A stretch of DNA of 64,000 nt from Oscheius sp. JU75 (taxonomy: Eukaryota; Nematoda; Chromadorea; Rhabditida; Rhabditidae), in NCBI GenBank assembly GCA_037178855.1, contig JASJZC010000002.1, positions 8,754,501 through 8,818,500 on the forward strand. The letters are read 5' to 3'. Of the stretch, positions 34,696 through 47,400 are shown one piece after another. Position numbers and translations under genes: made by a program. Position 1 is the first letter of the stretch. Every line of letters starts with the position of its first letter. A model generated the notes under the pieces. The model saw nothing but the letters and a program-made list of their open reading frames with translations, was not told the origin of the DNA and ran no database searches.

Positions 34696-36689
34696 AACCT
34701 TTTTATTTACGTTTCCTGGTTTTCTTATTCGTTCGTTAGATCGGAGAGACAGAGAGACAGAAAAACTGATTATTCCGTTAGAAATAACGAGCAAAGATCG
34801 ATCTATTAGCCGTTGTAGGAAGTTCCGCCGTTCTTAGCATTTGAGGCAAAAAAGTCCGCAAAATCTTGGCTAGCAGTGAGAAAAGAACAGCTGATGTCCC
34901 TCTCCACACAGCAGTGTATGTCGATTCCGAACCCCAACAGTTTTTCGTCTAGGAACACAGGGTGGTCATACGAGTAATAATAGCCATCTCTCCCTCTTTC
35001 TGAACCTGCCGCTACCGTTTTTTGCCCTCCTGTGCCGAAGTTCTCCCGCCGCGACGACACGGTCCGGTTCCTCTCTCTCTCTCTCACTGTCGGACTTCCC
35101 CAGCCCGTTGCTCTTCTTTTTCTCTCGCCTTCTTCACCATTCGTCTCCGTCCCCTCTTGCGCAACCTAATCGATCCCAATCGCAACTTCTTGTGAAGCAA
35201 ATTTTCCATTTCCTCTTTTGGCACAACAACTGTCCATGATTCTAGGAAGAGTGATTCGAATTCTCACTACCAGTTCTGTGAGTCAGAGCTTCTTTGGTAG
35301 AGTGAGTAAGCCTCGCTTGTCCTAATTTCAGAAAATAGCGAGCCTCTAGATGCAGATCTTAACAGATTCCAGGTTTGGAAAGGCTGGCATACTCGAGACT
35401 TTTGATGTACTCTGTGGATAGTTTTAAGCTTTTCGAGCTGCGCCAACATCTTTTTAGATAGACACAGAGAGTTAGAAAGACAAAGAGACACAGAGACAGA
35501 GAAGCAGAGGAATCGAGAGACAGAGAGCCTAAGATTTACTGACAATAGAGTCCTCTCTGATGAGAAGGTACGGGAGTGACTGGAATGAGACATTACATGT
35601 GCATTCAACCGACCAACCTTTTTACAAAGACATGGAACTTTATGCTTTCTTTCTCTTGACAGTATCTGCCGGAACCAGTGTCCAAGCCTAAAATAAGGCT
35701 ACCAAACTGGGTGGCATCTTTTTCTCACTTTTTGCCATGTCCATCCTGTCTCGTGTTTGTCTTAGTATGCAATTAGGGGGTAGCGTTGCGCACAGCTTCG
35801 GATGGCGTGAAAAAGTAGTCGAAACAGCCAGAGGGGGCCACCGATCGGGCAGGCCGATAATCGAAAGCCTGAAGAAAAGCTGGGAAGCGTTCATGCAACA
35901 GCGAGAGAGGATGTTGTTCTCTCTTGGATCTTCACAAGTTTTTGTGTTGATCATTTTGAAAACTTCCAATCAATCAATTGTTCTTACACTGAAAAACACC
36001 TAACATTTTCTGCGACTGCCCACATGTTCTTGTACCCTTTGATACATCCTTCTTATTCCTATGTTTATCCTTTTTCTGGATACAGCTTTTGGATTCTTTA
36101 CTGACCAACAATCCAAGTTTCTTACCTCTTGACCAGACGGAAACTATTACTATCTGATTTTTCTCAGCCTATCTTATCCGTTGCAGCAGTCTTTGACAGC
36201 ATGTTTCTATCAAAAAAAAAATCATGCAGAAGCCCGATTAGTTCCAAGTCTTATCTGTCAAAAAGTTGTCATTTTCCCCCGCTACCATTGCTTTGGAAGA
36301 AAGTATATCCGATTCCCTACTTTTCCATCACATGTTTACCCCTAGGGGTTAGATGACAGTTATAACCTCATACCTCTCAACTTTACGCGGTTTCTACTCC
36401 CGCCTGTCAGCCTCTTTCCTCTCACTTCAACCTCTTCGCATGATTCTCTCTAGCTACCGCAACAGGAGCAACGTTCCCCCAACGAAGCTTTCTCCCAAGC
36501 TGTGTTTGACTTGATTTGCCAGCTTTGATTATGCGCACAAAGTAACTGTCTCTAATTGGCAACAATGGCTTCAGACACCTAGACAGTCTTTGGCACAAGT
36601 AAAGCTATCGCCCCCAGAGGGCTCAAAAACAGTACTAACCTTGTTTCTTTACCGTGGTAGACGACTGGTTCTGAACTAGATTCACGTTT

Positions 36690-36730
36690 ATGACCTAAAC
36701 AGGTGGCTGGGATGACCTAAACAGGTGGCT
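36690..36730. repeat. 22-nt tandem duplication
   Basis: ATGACCTAAACAGGTGGCT occurs twice with a 22-base period (36690 and 36712). Confidence 0.85.
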
Positions 36731-38482
36731 ACTGTGGACTGGTAGTAAGGATCAAAAGCTTTCTTTTGACTATTAGGATCTTCGCCGACTCCATATTTCA
36801 TGGACAGTAAGGATTTATGCTACGAGACTCTGACTGATAGTTGGAAATGACATGGCTTGTCAATTGAAATGGGTTATGGGTTTTAATACAAGGGTCTGAC
36901 AGGACTGAAACTGAGGCTGACATAATAATAAGGGACTCGCTGAGATTCCGACGATAAAATGCGTCCCTTCCACTTTAGTTCCCAAGACTTGGCTCTGTAA
37001 AAGTTGTACTCGTTGACCTGAAAAAATCAATTACCCCCTCTCACTCTCCTTCTCGCCCTTCCTGACTTTCTTTCTCCAGAGAGAAACAAATTCTAAACCA
37101 GTTTCTTCATAGCGATTGCACCTTTTTCTGCCGCTTCAATTTCCCACGAGAGACGACGAGTACATGGGCGCCGCTTCCTCTCTGTCTCTCTACAGTAACT
37201 TCTTTTGAACACGCGATCGGCAGGCGTCTTACGCAACACTGTGTCCTTATGCGGCAGCTTACGCCACTTTTTTTCTTGTCTTTCCAAGATTGAGAATGTA
37301 TAAAAGTGATTTTAGGTTCAACACCAAGGTCGCCAAGCGGCCAGGCTTTTCTTCCGGGGTCCAACTCCTATTGATCTCTAAGATCTGTCCTTTCTTGGAA
37401 GGGACACAACCTCAACTTGAAAATTCTGCAGGAACTTCGTCTTCCGGTGAGTTCATAGATAGAGACAGAAACTTATTATTTTCATTTTTCCATCCTCCTC
37501 TCATGACATTTGTAGTCTCTCACAACTTCCTATACAGTCTCTTCAATTAATGAGGGAAAAGTTTCCGGTCCAGCTGTTTGGGGGGGGGGTTAGAATAGAA
37601 CAGCATACTGAAGACAGTCCCAATCTATCTCGAGACTCCGCCCCTTGCCGATCGAGCAGGTGCCTTTGGTCTTCTTCAACGGTCTTGTTTTTGTCGATCT
37701 TCTTCTCGTCTCATTCACCATCTTCTAATAGTCGAACAGTAGGGTAAAACTATGGATCACCATACCCGTCACTACTTCGAAGCTATTGAGAAAATGTGGA
37801 ATTGTCAAAAGCAGGACTATTGGGTAAGTTTCTCTATTATCAGAGACAGAGAGGCAGATAGAAAGACAAGGGCAGCTGTCTGCCTTGCTGGACTCAAATT
37901 TAAACTCGTTCCTCACCGCATCCAAAGAAGTGCCGGTAGTATGAGTATGAGTCAGCTCGTGATCCATACCCTCTGACAATAGACAGCGCTCTTAGAACCA
38001 CCCAAGAAGTTTGAATCGTTTTTCACAGCCGCAGACAGACTTTAGTCTCTTTATCGGGAAGTATCCGTACCGGAAAATGATTACGGTAGCGACAGGTGTT
38101 GCAGAGTCAATAGAGTCGGCGTCCCTTTGAGGCGTCATCACGCCGATTTCCAAGGATTTCCTTTTTGAAAATGAACCGCTGACAGGGGTAGCGTGATCAA
38201 AGAAGAGGAGTTACAACTTCTGTCTCTGTCTCTATTTCCCCGGATTGGACTGTCTCTCTTTCCACCCAGCTGCATACTTCTTTCTTTACCACCAGCTGCA
38301 CTTCTCCAACGATATCTCCCTCTCCTTTCTAATTACTAGTCCTCTCTCCTAATTAACAGTAGCTTCTTCCCGGTAAACTTCTTCCTGCCCCTTATCACGA
38401 GCCCGATACTCTGGGGACATACCTTGTTAGGCCTAATGAGTTCGGCTATCAGTTCAGTTAGTAGTTACGACTCCGGCTTGTT

Positions 38483-41400
38483 ATGATGTCTGGTCACGAG
38501 CACCTAAATCAGCAGCATTACCCATTCAAGATGGACCAACAGGTACTGTAGGTTCTGTAGACCTCGCAGCTGGGCTGTCCTTAAAAAGTACGCAAGCCAG
38601 CTGGGCTCTCTAGTCCCCATTTCAACATCTCTTTTCGACAGATGTGGCAGCCAAGTTTTGTGAGTGAGAGCCTCTCTATCTCTCAGTCTTTCTGTCTCTG
38701 TCTCTCTATTTCTCTGTTTCCCTCAGATTAACCTAGATGTACAACTCTTCCCAGAACATTCAAACACAACGTACTATGGCGTAGTGACCTCTCCACTCTC
38801 TCATTTTTTTCCTTCTAAGATAAAAGGTGAATCCAGGTCCGTCGAAAGGGGCTTCTAATCCGGCCAATAAGCCTCTTCTACTCCAGAATTAAACCTAGCG
38901 GTAGGCGTCAAAAATCCCATCATCAGAGCTCCGCTAGCAAGAAAAAAGGGTTTCATCTTTTCCGAGGAGGTCAGATCCTCCAGACCATGTTGGCCAGGAT
39001 ATGTAAGGTTCGGATCTTTATGGCCACTTTGCCTCTCTAACTTTGTTTTCTGTTCAATCAAAACTTCTGATCATATCTCAACCTGTTCCCATCACTTCTT
39101 CACAAATACTCTCTTGCCCGGGACTTGGCATCATCCTCCGAAAGCGTACCTCATTCTGTCCTCAAAGTACAATTTGTCTATGACGCGCGCGACGGAGAGG
39201 GTAGGGAGAGAGAGCCCGAGACTCTATCTCTGATTCTGTCATTAGGGAAGTCAGGAGACTCGGAAGAAGTCGCTTACTTATACAGGCGCTAATGAGCAGT
39301 ACGGTAGTGTACGAAAAGTGTGCTCTCATTAGAATGGGAGATGAGAGGGAGCTATGGTAATAGTATAGAAAAAATTTTCAGTTTGATGTGACTTTTGGAG
39401 ACGCGAACAACTGCGCCCGTCCGTTCAACATGCAAGCTCCTGCGCTTGGTAAGTTCTGGGAGAGACAGAGACAGAGACAACCTTCAGATGCAAGCTTTCC
39501 ATCTCTCGTCCCTCCGGATCCACATGCCAACGGATTCGGACCAAATGGTCTCAACAACAACGATTCGGCTCGTTCCCAATCTCGGTCGACGGACTCGTCT
39601 TCTGATGGCAGCCAGCAGAGTCAAAATGGCAACCTGAGCTCGCAGGTTGGTTAGAAAGACAGAGAGACAGGGGACAAGCTACCGTAACCCACCCTATGTA
39701 ATTTTTTGCTCTCCCGTAACAAAGTACACTTCCCTTTTGTGACGTGTTTTCGAAGATTTCTTCATGCCCCCATATCATTTGTGCGGGAGCCTAATCGCTT
39801 TGACCTTTGTAAAGTACCCCGGTCATTGATGAAGAGTTCGTCTCTATAATTGGAGCTCTCCCTACTGTGTCTCTCTTCAAATGTTAGTCTTTTCAATCGT
39901 CCACGTCTAATGGCCGCTTCTTGCATTGCTGTTCGGGGAAAAAGTCTGGCAAGTTTTTCTATAGTGTTACCACACCTGAGAAGACATGAGTCAGGGGTGC
40001 GCGAAGCACAGCTGCAGAGACAGATGGTCGTGGTGGGCAGACTGTAGGGACATGTAGGAGTCTGAACAATGGACGTTCTTCTTCCCAAAGTCGTCCAAGT
40101 GACTATAAGAAAATGACCGCCGCGAGATAGTATGGGTGCGACACTGTCTCACGCTGCCGAACAAAAAACCAAATCTCTTTTCGGGTCCGAAATGTAAATT
40201 TCATGCTTTGCTATGTTCTAAAACGTTGTAGATTTTGATACAGGCTACAACTTTGCAGAACATTATTATCTGAGGCGCGCCGACTGTCGTGACACTACAG
40301 TATCAGACAGCTTTCAGGCATGGTTTGAGATCGAGATAGAGCTGAAAATAGTAGACTGATGATCGAGTTTTGCCTATAAAACAACCATTTCCAGACTCCT
40401 TCGCTCCTGAGTAACAACACAGCCTCCCACAATCAGATCCCCAATCTGAATGCGGCTCTCCAGCAGGCAGCTGCCGTCGACGTTCCCTCCTTTCCCAGCT
40501 TTAACCAACAAGGTAGGTTTCTGTTTCTTTTTGTAACCTACACGTGGATAACACCTGTCTCTTTTTTTTGTACGAATCTCGTAGTATCATCAGCTTAGAG
40601 GAGCTAATCGCTTCAGATCGCGTAATACTGATCTTTGTGCAAGCTTTTTGGCGGGAAGCTGAAATAAAATAGAAGTTTCAGATCTCTTCTCCTTCCACAA
40701 CAACTCCCTGGCCCAGTACCCGATGCTCTCGCAGTTTGGTCGTCTTCCGCCGGTAGGTCTCGCTCTCTCGTAATCGCGCCCTTTCAGACAGAGGGAGATT
40801 AGAAAAAGCGGAAGTTTGAAGAGTCCTGAGAACGAACAGACTCTATAATTTCGAGGGATGGGGTCAAAGAAGATAACTGGTGCTTGGGGAAAGAAACGTC
40901 AGAAGGGTCTAGTGGTTGCTGAATTGGGAACAGTGGGGTTTTTGAATGCAGAGAGCAGAGAGCGAATGTGTTAACCATTAGACCACGACAGACGGCGTCC
41001 CGTACCGTCTCGCGCATGCTTGGTCGAATGGTTAGCACTCTCGTTTAGTAATTAAAGACCAGGTTTCGATTCCGGCCGAAGGCTATTTTCTTAACTTATG
41101 TCTACTGATGTTTTTGATGGTGCTGAACTCGAGTCTGTTCTTAGTTTTTCTCCAAAAATCTAGGAGAGACAGTGAGACAGAGACTTTCAAATCCCTGTAC
41201 TTTCCAGAGGTTCCTTTCCGAACTCTGACGTAGGCAGACTGTCAAAAAATTCATAGAGCAGCTCGTTCTGGCCTCGTTTATAGACCAGCTAATAGCCTCT
41301 CGAGAAGGCTAGCCCCCTCCCCGAGTCGAAAAAATGGCTGCTCTGACGTGAAGAACGGCGTTCGTCCGGTGGCCTGCGGCCACTCTGGCGCCCTATTGTT

Positions 41401-44400
41401 ATCCTCCAGTCTCTCAGCTCTCCCCGTCCTTTTTGTGACTCGAGAGGACTCCCCCCGATTTGACAAAAAAGTCCTGGACAAACAAAAGTTATACACTGGG
41501 CGACGGAACACGCGCGATCCCGCGATTTTTGAACCAGGAAAAGAAGTTGACATCGCAACATGCACCTATTAAAAGTTCATATTTCGGGGTGAATATTAAA
41601 CTATTTAGGTTTGATAGGTCTTGTAAAGCATCAAAAGCTACAACTTTTCAGAACACCACAAAGTCAAAAAATGTCGTCGTCGACCCGCAAAATACCATTT
41701 TCATTCTGCAGGGGAGTTCGGTCAGGGACTGCTTCAAAACTCGGGCTAAAACACGTTTAAAAACACAAATTTGGATCCATTTGACGCAGAAACTTCTAAA
41801 GACTCCAAAAATTAAGGAAAGGGTATTAATAGGCTCAGCTCCCATGGCTCTGAGCCGTTCCTAGGGCACCATGGGCTGCTGCGCCACCTCGATCGCATTG
41901 AAAGTCAACACTGGGCTCAAATACTCTCCCTTCCGCGACGCACTTTTCCAAGTTCTAGACCCACTGCCACAGCTGCTGTTGCAGAATTAGAAGAGCATTT
42001 CCTGCTCCTTTTTTGCCTTTTGGAGAGAAGAGTATCAACGGGCTGAAAGAGGGGCCCAAGGAGAGAGACAGGCTCATGGCCGAGGTACGGAATTTTTGCT
42101 TCAGACTCAAAGTCCCATACTTTCTTGACTTACAGTGACACTTACTGTCTCCTTGGATAAAAACCAAAGTACAATGTCTTTCTACTAGTACTCATACTTA
42201 TCCTCTTTGATTCTTAGGTTGTCAATCATTCTGCCACCTTTTCTTTAGTAGGTAGTCAGTCACTCTCTCATTCTCTTACTGTTTCCCAATCCATGAAACT
42301 TGAAGTGTCGAGAATCTATTCTTTACCAGTCCCATTTAGCCAACTTCCCAAAGTACAGCTTCTTACTGCTCGTACTCATCCTTATTCTCTTTGATTCTTT
42401 GGTAACACTCTCTCCCCCTCTTTTCCAATCTGTCACGATCACTGTCACGTCTTTCAACCAAAAGACTAGAAGTGTTCACTGGGAGAAAAACTGTCTCTCT
42501 TGATGGTGTCTTTCCCTGTCTGTCCCTGTCCCCGTCGCTATTTCCTGTCCTCTGAACCAAACTTGTACCTGACTCTTCTTAACTGCTTCTATAGCAGATC
42601 CTCTATGACTCTTTGATAATTCTGTAAAGGTGTACGCCAGTCAATACTTAGTCAGTTCACTCTACCGTGACCAAGACGGCACATGTCTACTGTAGATACC
42701 TGACTCTTACTCTAACTCCCTCTCTTATTGTTAGTTGTATAAATTTCTGATCGGCGTACAATCGGATAGTCTACTTTTTAAAAGTTAGTAGTCTTTGAAC
42801 AGTTTTCTTGACCCTTGGAATTGGAACAGAAGTCTCCCAGAACCCCCGGTCGTCAATCCCAATTCGAATCTAGCCTCCTCCTGTGAGTGAAAGTCTCTCT
42901 TTGTCTGTCCGAGCTCAGCCTTTCTCCTGGCCACATGTTTTTCGCCATCAGTCACCTTATTGCCCCTGTGACCCGTTTTTTCAACCAGAGATATCCTCTC
43001 TTCCTCCTCTCCCTTTTCCACTTTTTTTTTTCGCGACCGTGCAGAAAAAAGATCTGTTGCGGCAGGTTGACTCTTGTACTTTTTCTCCCCCCAAATGCAC
43101 TTTTTCGCCGGGCAACAATGCAATGTTTATGAGGAAGGGGAACGGGAGCTGTAATTCGAGAACGTTGTCTTTAAAAGTAGTAAATGTTGCCATGGTCTAG
43201 TCTGACCATTGAACTTGATGAATTACTTAGTAGCGAGGATACCATTAAGTGGTCATCAAATTGTTGCAGGGCCAATTTTTCTAAGGGAAAAGTGATGTTT
43301 GTGTACTTGGAGAGAGGAACACATGTTCATTCGGTTTCGTAAAGTACAGCTGTTCCTGTTTGGCCTTTTTCAAAGGGGCTTGAAACTAGAGACACCCTGG
43401 GTAATGGAATGGATCTCTGTCTCTATCCCTGTCTCTGTCTCTAGCAATTTGAACTTTGGAATTACCGGGGAACCCCCTAACCAAATCACCGGGCTTTTTG
43501 CATACTTGTCGTCATTTCCGTTCTGTTCTCCATTCTAGTTTCTTGCTTTCAAAACCCTTGGTTCTTAGCCAACCGTTTTCAGTTTCTGATTCCCTAGGGG
43601 AGTCTAGGGTGCTTCGACTTCCCTTGAAGAGCCGTTCCTTCCTAGGCGAAAAAGGCGGCGGACCTCCCAAGTAGCAAATCGATGGGTGATTAGGGGAGCA
43701 GCAGTGGGGAAAAAAGGCAAAGGGGCTACGTGGAGTAAATCTGAAGAGTCAGCCTTTGGCGCCGATCCCCAAATTTCAAAAAAACGACTGTTCATTGTCT
43801 CTCCCGCCGCGTGGCCTCAAAAAATCGAGCGTCCGGCTTGATCGCCCTGGAGGCCATTTCGTCCGTTCCAATTCGTCTCGCTCGCGCACACGGTGACCTC
43901 AAAAAATGACTGTTGCAGCCGTTAGGGAGAGAGTGCGCGAACGCGAAAAGGAAAGTAAACAACAGAAAAGAACACCACAATGGACTTGAGACAGAGGGGA
44001 AGAAGAAGACTGTTACGAAGCTTTCCACTACGGGATGAGTCAATACTAGAGTCTGGGTCAAACTATGGAGAGACAGAAAGACAGTGACAGTGACGGCGAT
44101 CACTCATACTGTCTATCCAATCACGGGCCTTCCTGTAGTTTGCAATTTTTTCTCCTCTCCCAACTTTTTGCAGTCCAGACCACCCCGACGTAAACTGCAG
44201 CCGCAAAAAGTGCATCACCGCGTTTTTGCCTCTATGCTGACCTCGTTTCGAAAAAAAGTGAACGGCCGTTCGGAAGAGAGGGGCTATTGCCCGCCCCCAT
44301 GTGTGCTGTGTGACGAAAAAAAGACCTGGCGCTGGCCGGCACACCCGGGGCTAGTCCAGAGCCATCACCGGACACAAGAGAGAGAGAGAGAGGCAACAAA

Positions 44401-47400
44401 GTGCAAAAAAAGTGTGTAATGGGGTCACAGAAGTGAAAAAATCCTGCCCGGAGAACGCCGCCGACCGATTTTTTTGTGGACACGTGCGTTTTTTTATCTC
44501 TCTTCTCCCTTTGGCTATCCCGACCAGTATTGGGGCGAGTCCCGGTCGAAGACGTTGCCGTCTCAGGGAATACCTAACCTATCCCTATTTGGTTATCATA
44601 TTTTTCCCACGCTCTTCCATGCGGAACATTCAATTGCATCGCCACCCGCATCGTTTAATGGAATACGGTAGGTTTCTGGATTCCTTTGAGGGTGAGGAGA
44701 GGTCAGGGTAGGGGTTAGCTAGATTTCATATTGTGTCTATCTCTCTCTATGTCTTTCTATTTCTCTGTCTTTCTGGCTCTTTGTCTTTCTGTCTACCATC
44801 CAGACAACATTTCGAAATCCCATCCAGAGAGAAAAACTAGCCATGACTCACGTGCTTCGAAAAACATAGCCTGATATTTTTTCACCAACATCAGTCTGCT
44901 CTATATCAATGATATCTGACAAGTTGCTTCAACTTCTTGTAAGTTTCTCCGAGGTTATGGAAGTGTGGCCAAAATATGTCCTGCCCTAAGGGGTTTTGGT
45001 ATAGGAAATCTGGTCTGATCCGACTGATCCTGGGAGCAAGATTTTTGCTCTCTTTTTTCCGCCATCGATTCTGTTTTTCTTGCAAACACACTCTAAACAA
45101 GGTAGGGTCAGAAAAAACTTTCGATAGCCAGTATCTTTGTCGAGGCGGAAAAAAGAAGGCGAAAATCTTGCTAGGCGCTGCTGTGCGCAGCTTCTCGTCT
45201 ATTTTTCATAGCCAACGAGTGATTTTAAAGATTTTTTGATAGCTACAAAGTTGTAGAGCAGATCAAACTTTACAACTTTGCAGAACATCAATAACCTTAT
45301 AGTTCTGTCTTAGATCCGAGTAATTGCTCTGGAAGTTCAGGTCTCTTGACTCTTCTCGGACAATGAATTATCTTCGGGTTTCGGGCAGTTCTAGGCTTAG
45401 TCCTGTTACCAAAAAATGTTTTTAAAGGTTTCTTTAGCTAGTCTAAACTTCTGAGCCATAGTATAGGTCACAGAGAGATAGAGAGTTCACTTCCTCAGTC
45501 TTGTTTCTGGGGGAAGAACAGGAAGAGGCTCTTGAGCCATGATTCACAGGCGTTCCAGCGTTCGTCTCTCTGCCTCCCCAGCAGGCCTCACACTGCCCTC
45601 TTTTTCATCGATTGCAGCCGTTTTTTCTGCCCCTCTCTCTCCCCCTTGGGCGCCGGGGGGATAACTTTTGCACTTTCCCTCTACCAGCAGGGCCGCCGCG
45701 GCCGTTCCCCCCTCCCGCCAGCGCGTGGAGGTCTATTTGACTATGTTCCTCGTTGCTCTGCTCTTCGAAGACGAACACCAATTCTAGGCAAAGAGACACA
45801 CTAGACTACACATTCTCTTGTGAATGACTGTACTTCAGCAGATTGAGCAGGTAGATTATTCTTTTCACATTATTGCGTCTTTGGGTACCGTAACCCTTTG
45901 AAACTTTTCCCACTTTTTTTGTGAGCCAGACATAAAAACGTTCGCAGTTTACATAAGAAAAAAGCTTATCCGGGCTTCTAAGCTCTTGAGTAGAGCTCTG
46001 ACTTGATAGTACTACTTCCTGCAAGCGCTCAGCCAGTAAACGCTAGGGTCCCGAGGGTCCCCACGACTTTTTTACACTTAAACTGTTGGAAAACTTATCC
46101 AGACTCATCTTTTCGAGCAGTTGGCACATTCTACAGGTCGTGGATCTGAAAACTTTTGTGCTGAAGTCGGGAAGGAAGCCTTCGAGCAGGAACATAGCTG
46201 AGCTTCGTCACGTCTTGACCATTTTTGGGTCTCGAAACGACGTTTTCAGCCTTGCTATATTCTAAAAAGTTGTAGCTTTTGAATATCTCTACAACGTTGT
46301 AAAACATGTCCAGACGAAAAATGGCTTCTTGGGTCCGAAATCTGGAGATGAAGACCTGAAACTTGTTACAGGCATCAAAGCTGACATTCTACCCATCTTC
46401 CCCTTAGTTTATATATTGGGAACTCTGGCCCTTTTTTCTGGCTGTCACCAGCCAAAAAAAGCTGCCTCTCCAGCATCAAGAGTTTGTTACCCCTTCGCGT
46501 TCTCTGCTGCTACTGCAAACTGTCTTGCGCACTGTATTTTCCTCCAGTAACCAATTCGAGATTTAAAAGTGACACGGACAAGGCTCTCATCCAGGCTCAG
46601 TGACACACTGACAAAATCCCAGAGTCACTTCCCTGTTCTTTGATCCAGGATGGCGTCGGGGACGCCTGCTGCCAATCGGCAGCCGTTTTTTTCCCTTCTC
46701 CTCGGTCCAATCATACACAAACACAAACTCAGCCAGGAAATCGATATGATGGGTTCGAAAGGACTGTAGTGTTTGGGAAAGTATGATAGTATCTTGGATG
46801 AGTAGAGGGGTAGGAAAGCAGAGTCACCCTTGATACAGGTGTCCTCTTTCTATAGAAAAGAAAGTGTGACGGCGCAGGGACTAAGTATCCCCGGGGATGC
46901 TCAGTCCCAATAGGAAGCATATTCCCAAAACCCAAAATGACCTGCCCGTAAAATCTCTTTAGCAAAAAGGTTTAAGTCTATATGTATGTTGTAAGTGTTT
47001 TACTCACTAGAAAAGCAACTCAACAGTCTACTTACTGCTGTAGTCAAACTATGAATGCTACCAGAGGAGAGAGAAATGATGTCCATCGACGTGTGATACA
47101 AGGCTTAGACAGTTTTTATTTTTTTTTCCGGCTTTGCATTTCAAGAAGAAAATAGGATTTTTCTAAGAAAATTTTGGGGTTTGGGGATCTGCTTCCTATT
47201 GGGGCTGAGCATCCCGGGGATGCTTGATCACCCTGCCACGTGTGGCTCTTACCTGTGACTACTGTTATATTGAGGCGCTTACGTTAAAAACATACACAGG
47301 AATCGTGTTCACCGCCTTCTAAAATCCTAAAACACCAAAAAAATATAATCTTTGTCTCTGGCGGGATCGTACCAACAACCCATGTTTGAACTCCAAACAA

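Larger units (their letters stand above)
27427..38482. other. Large gene-poor region upstream of lin-29
   Basis: About 11 kb with no convincing gene. It contains repeat copies (27965, 30402-30590, 30763, 31589, 34531) and several GC-rich islands without clear coding signal (29740-29990, 31110-31270, 31960-32070, 33690-33880, 34800-35180). One minus-strand open stretch at about 28540-28716 (GFFSGRRDVGQGWYG) has no family match that I know. The region is a natural place for lin-29 promoter and enhancer sequences, but that is inference. A 22-nt tandem duplication is at 36690-36730. Confidence 0.5.

Noticed and set aside
38727-38788. Extra lin-29 exon INLDVQLFPEHSNTTYYG
   Set aside because: An acceptor and an in-phase donor exist, but the sequence is not like LIN-29 and the donor is poor; left out of the model.
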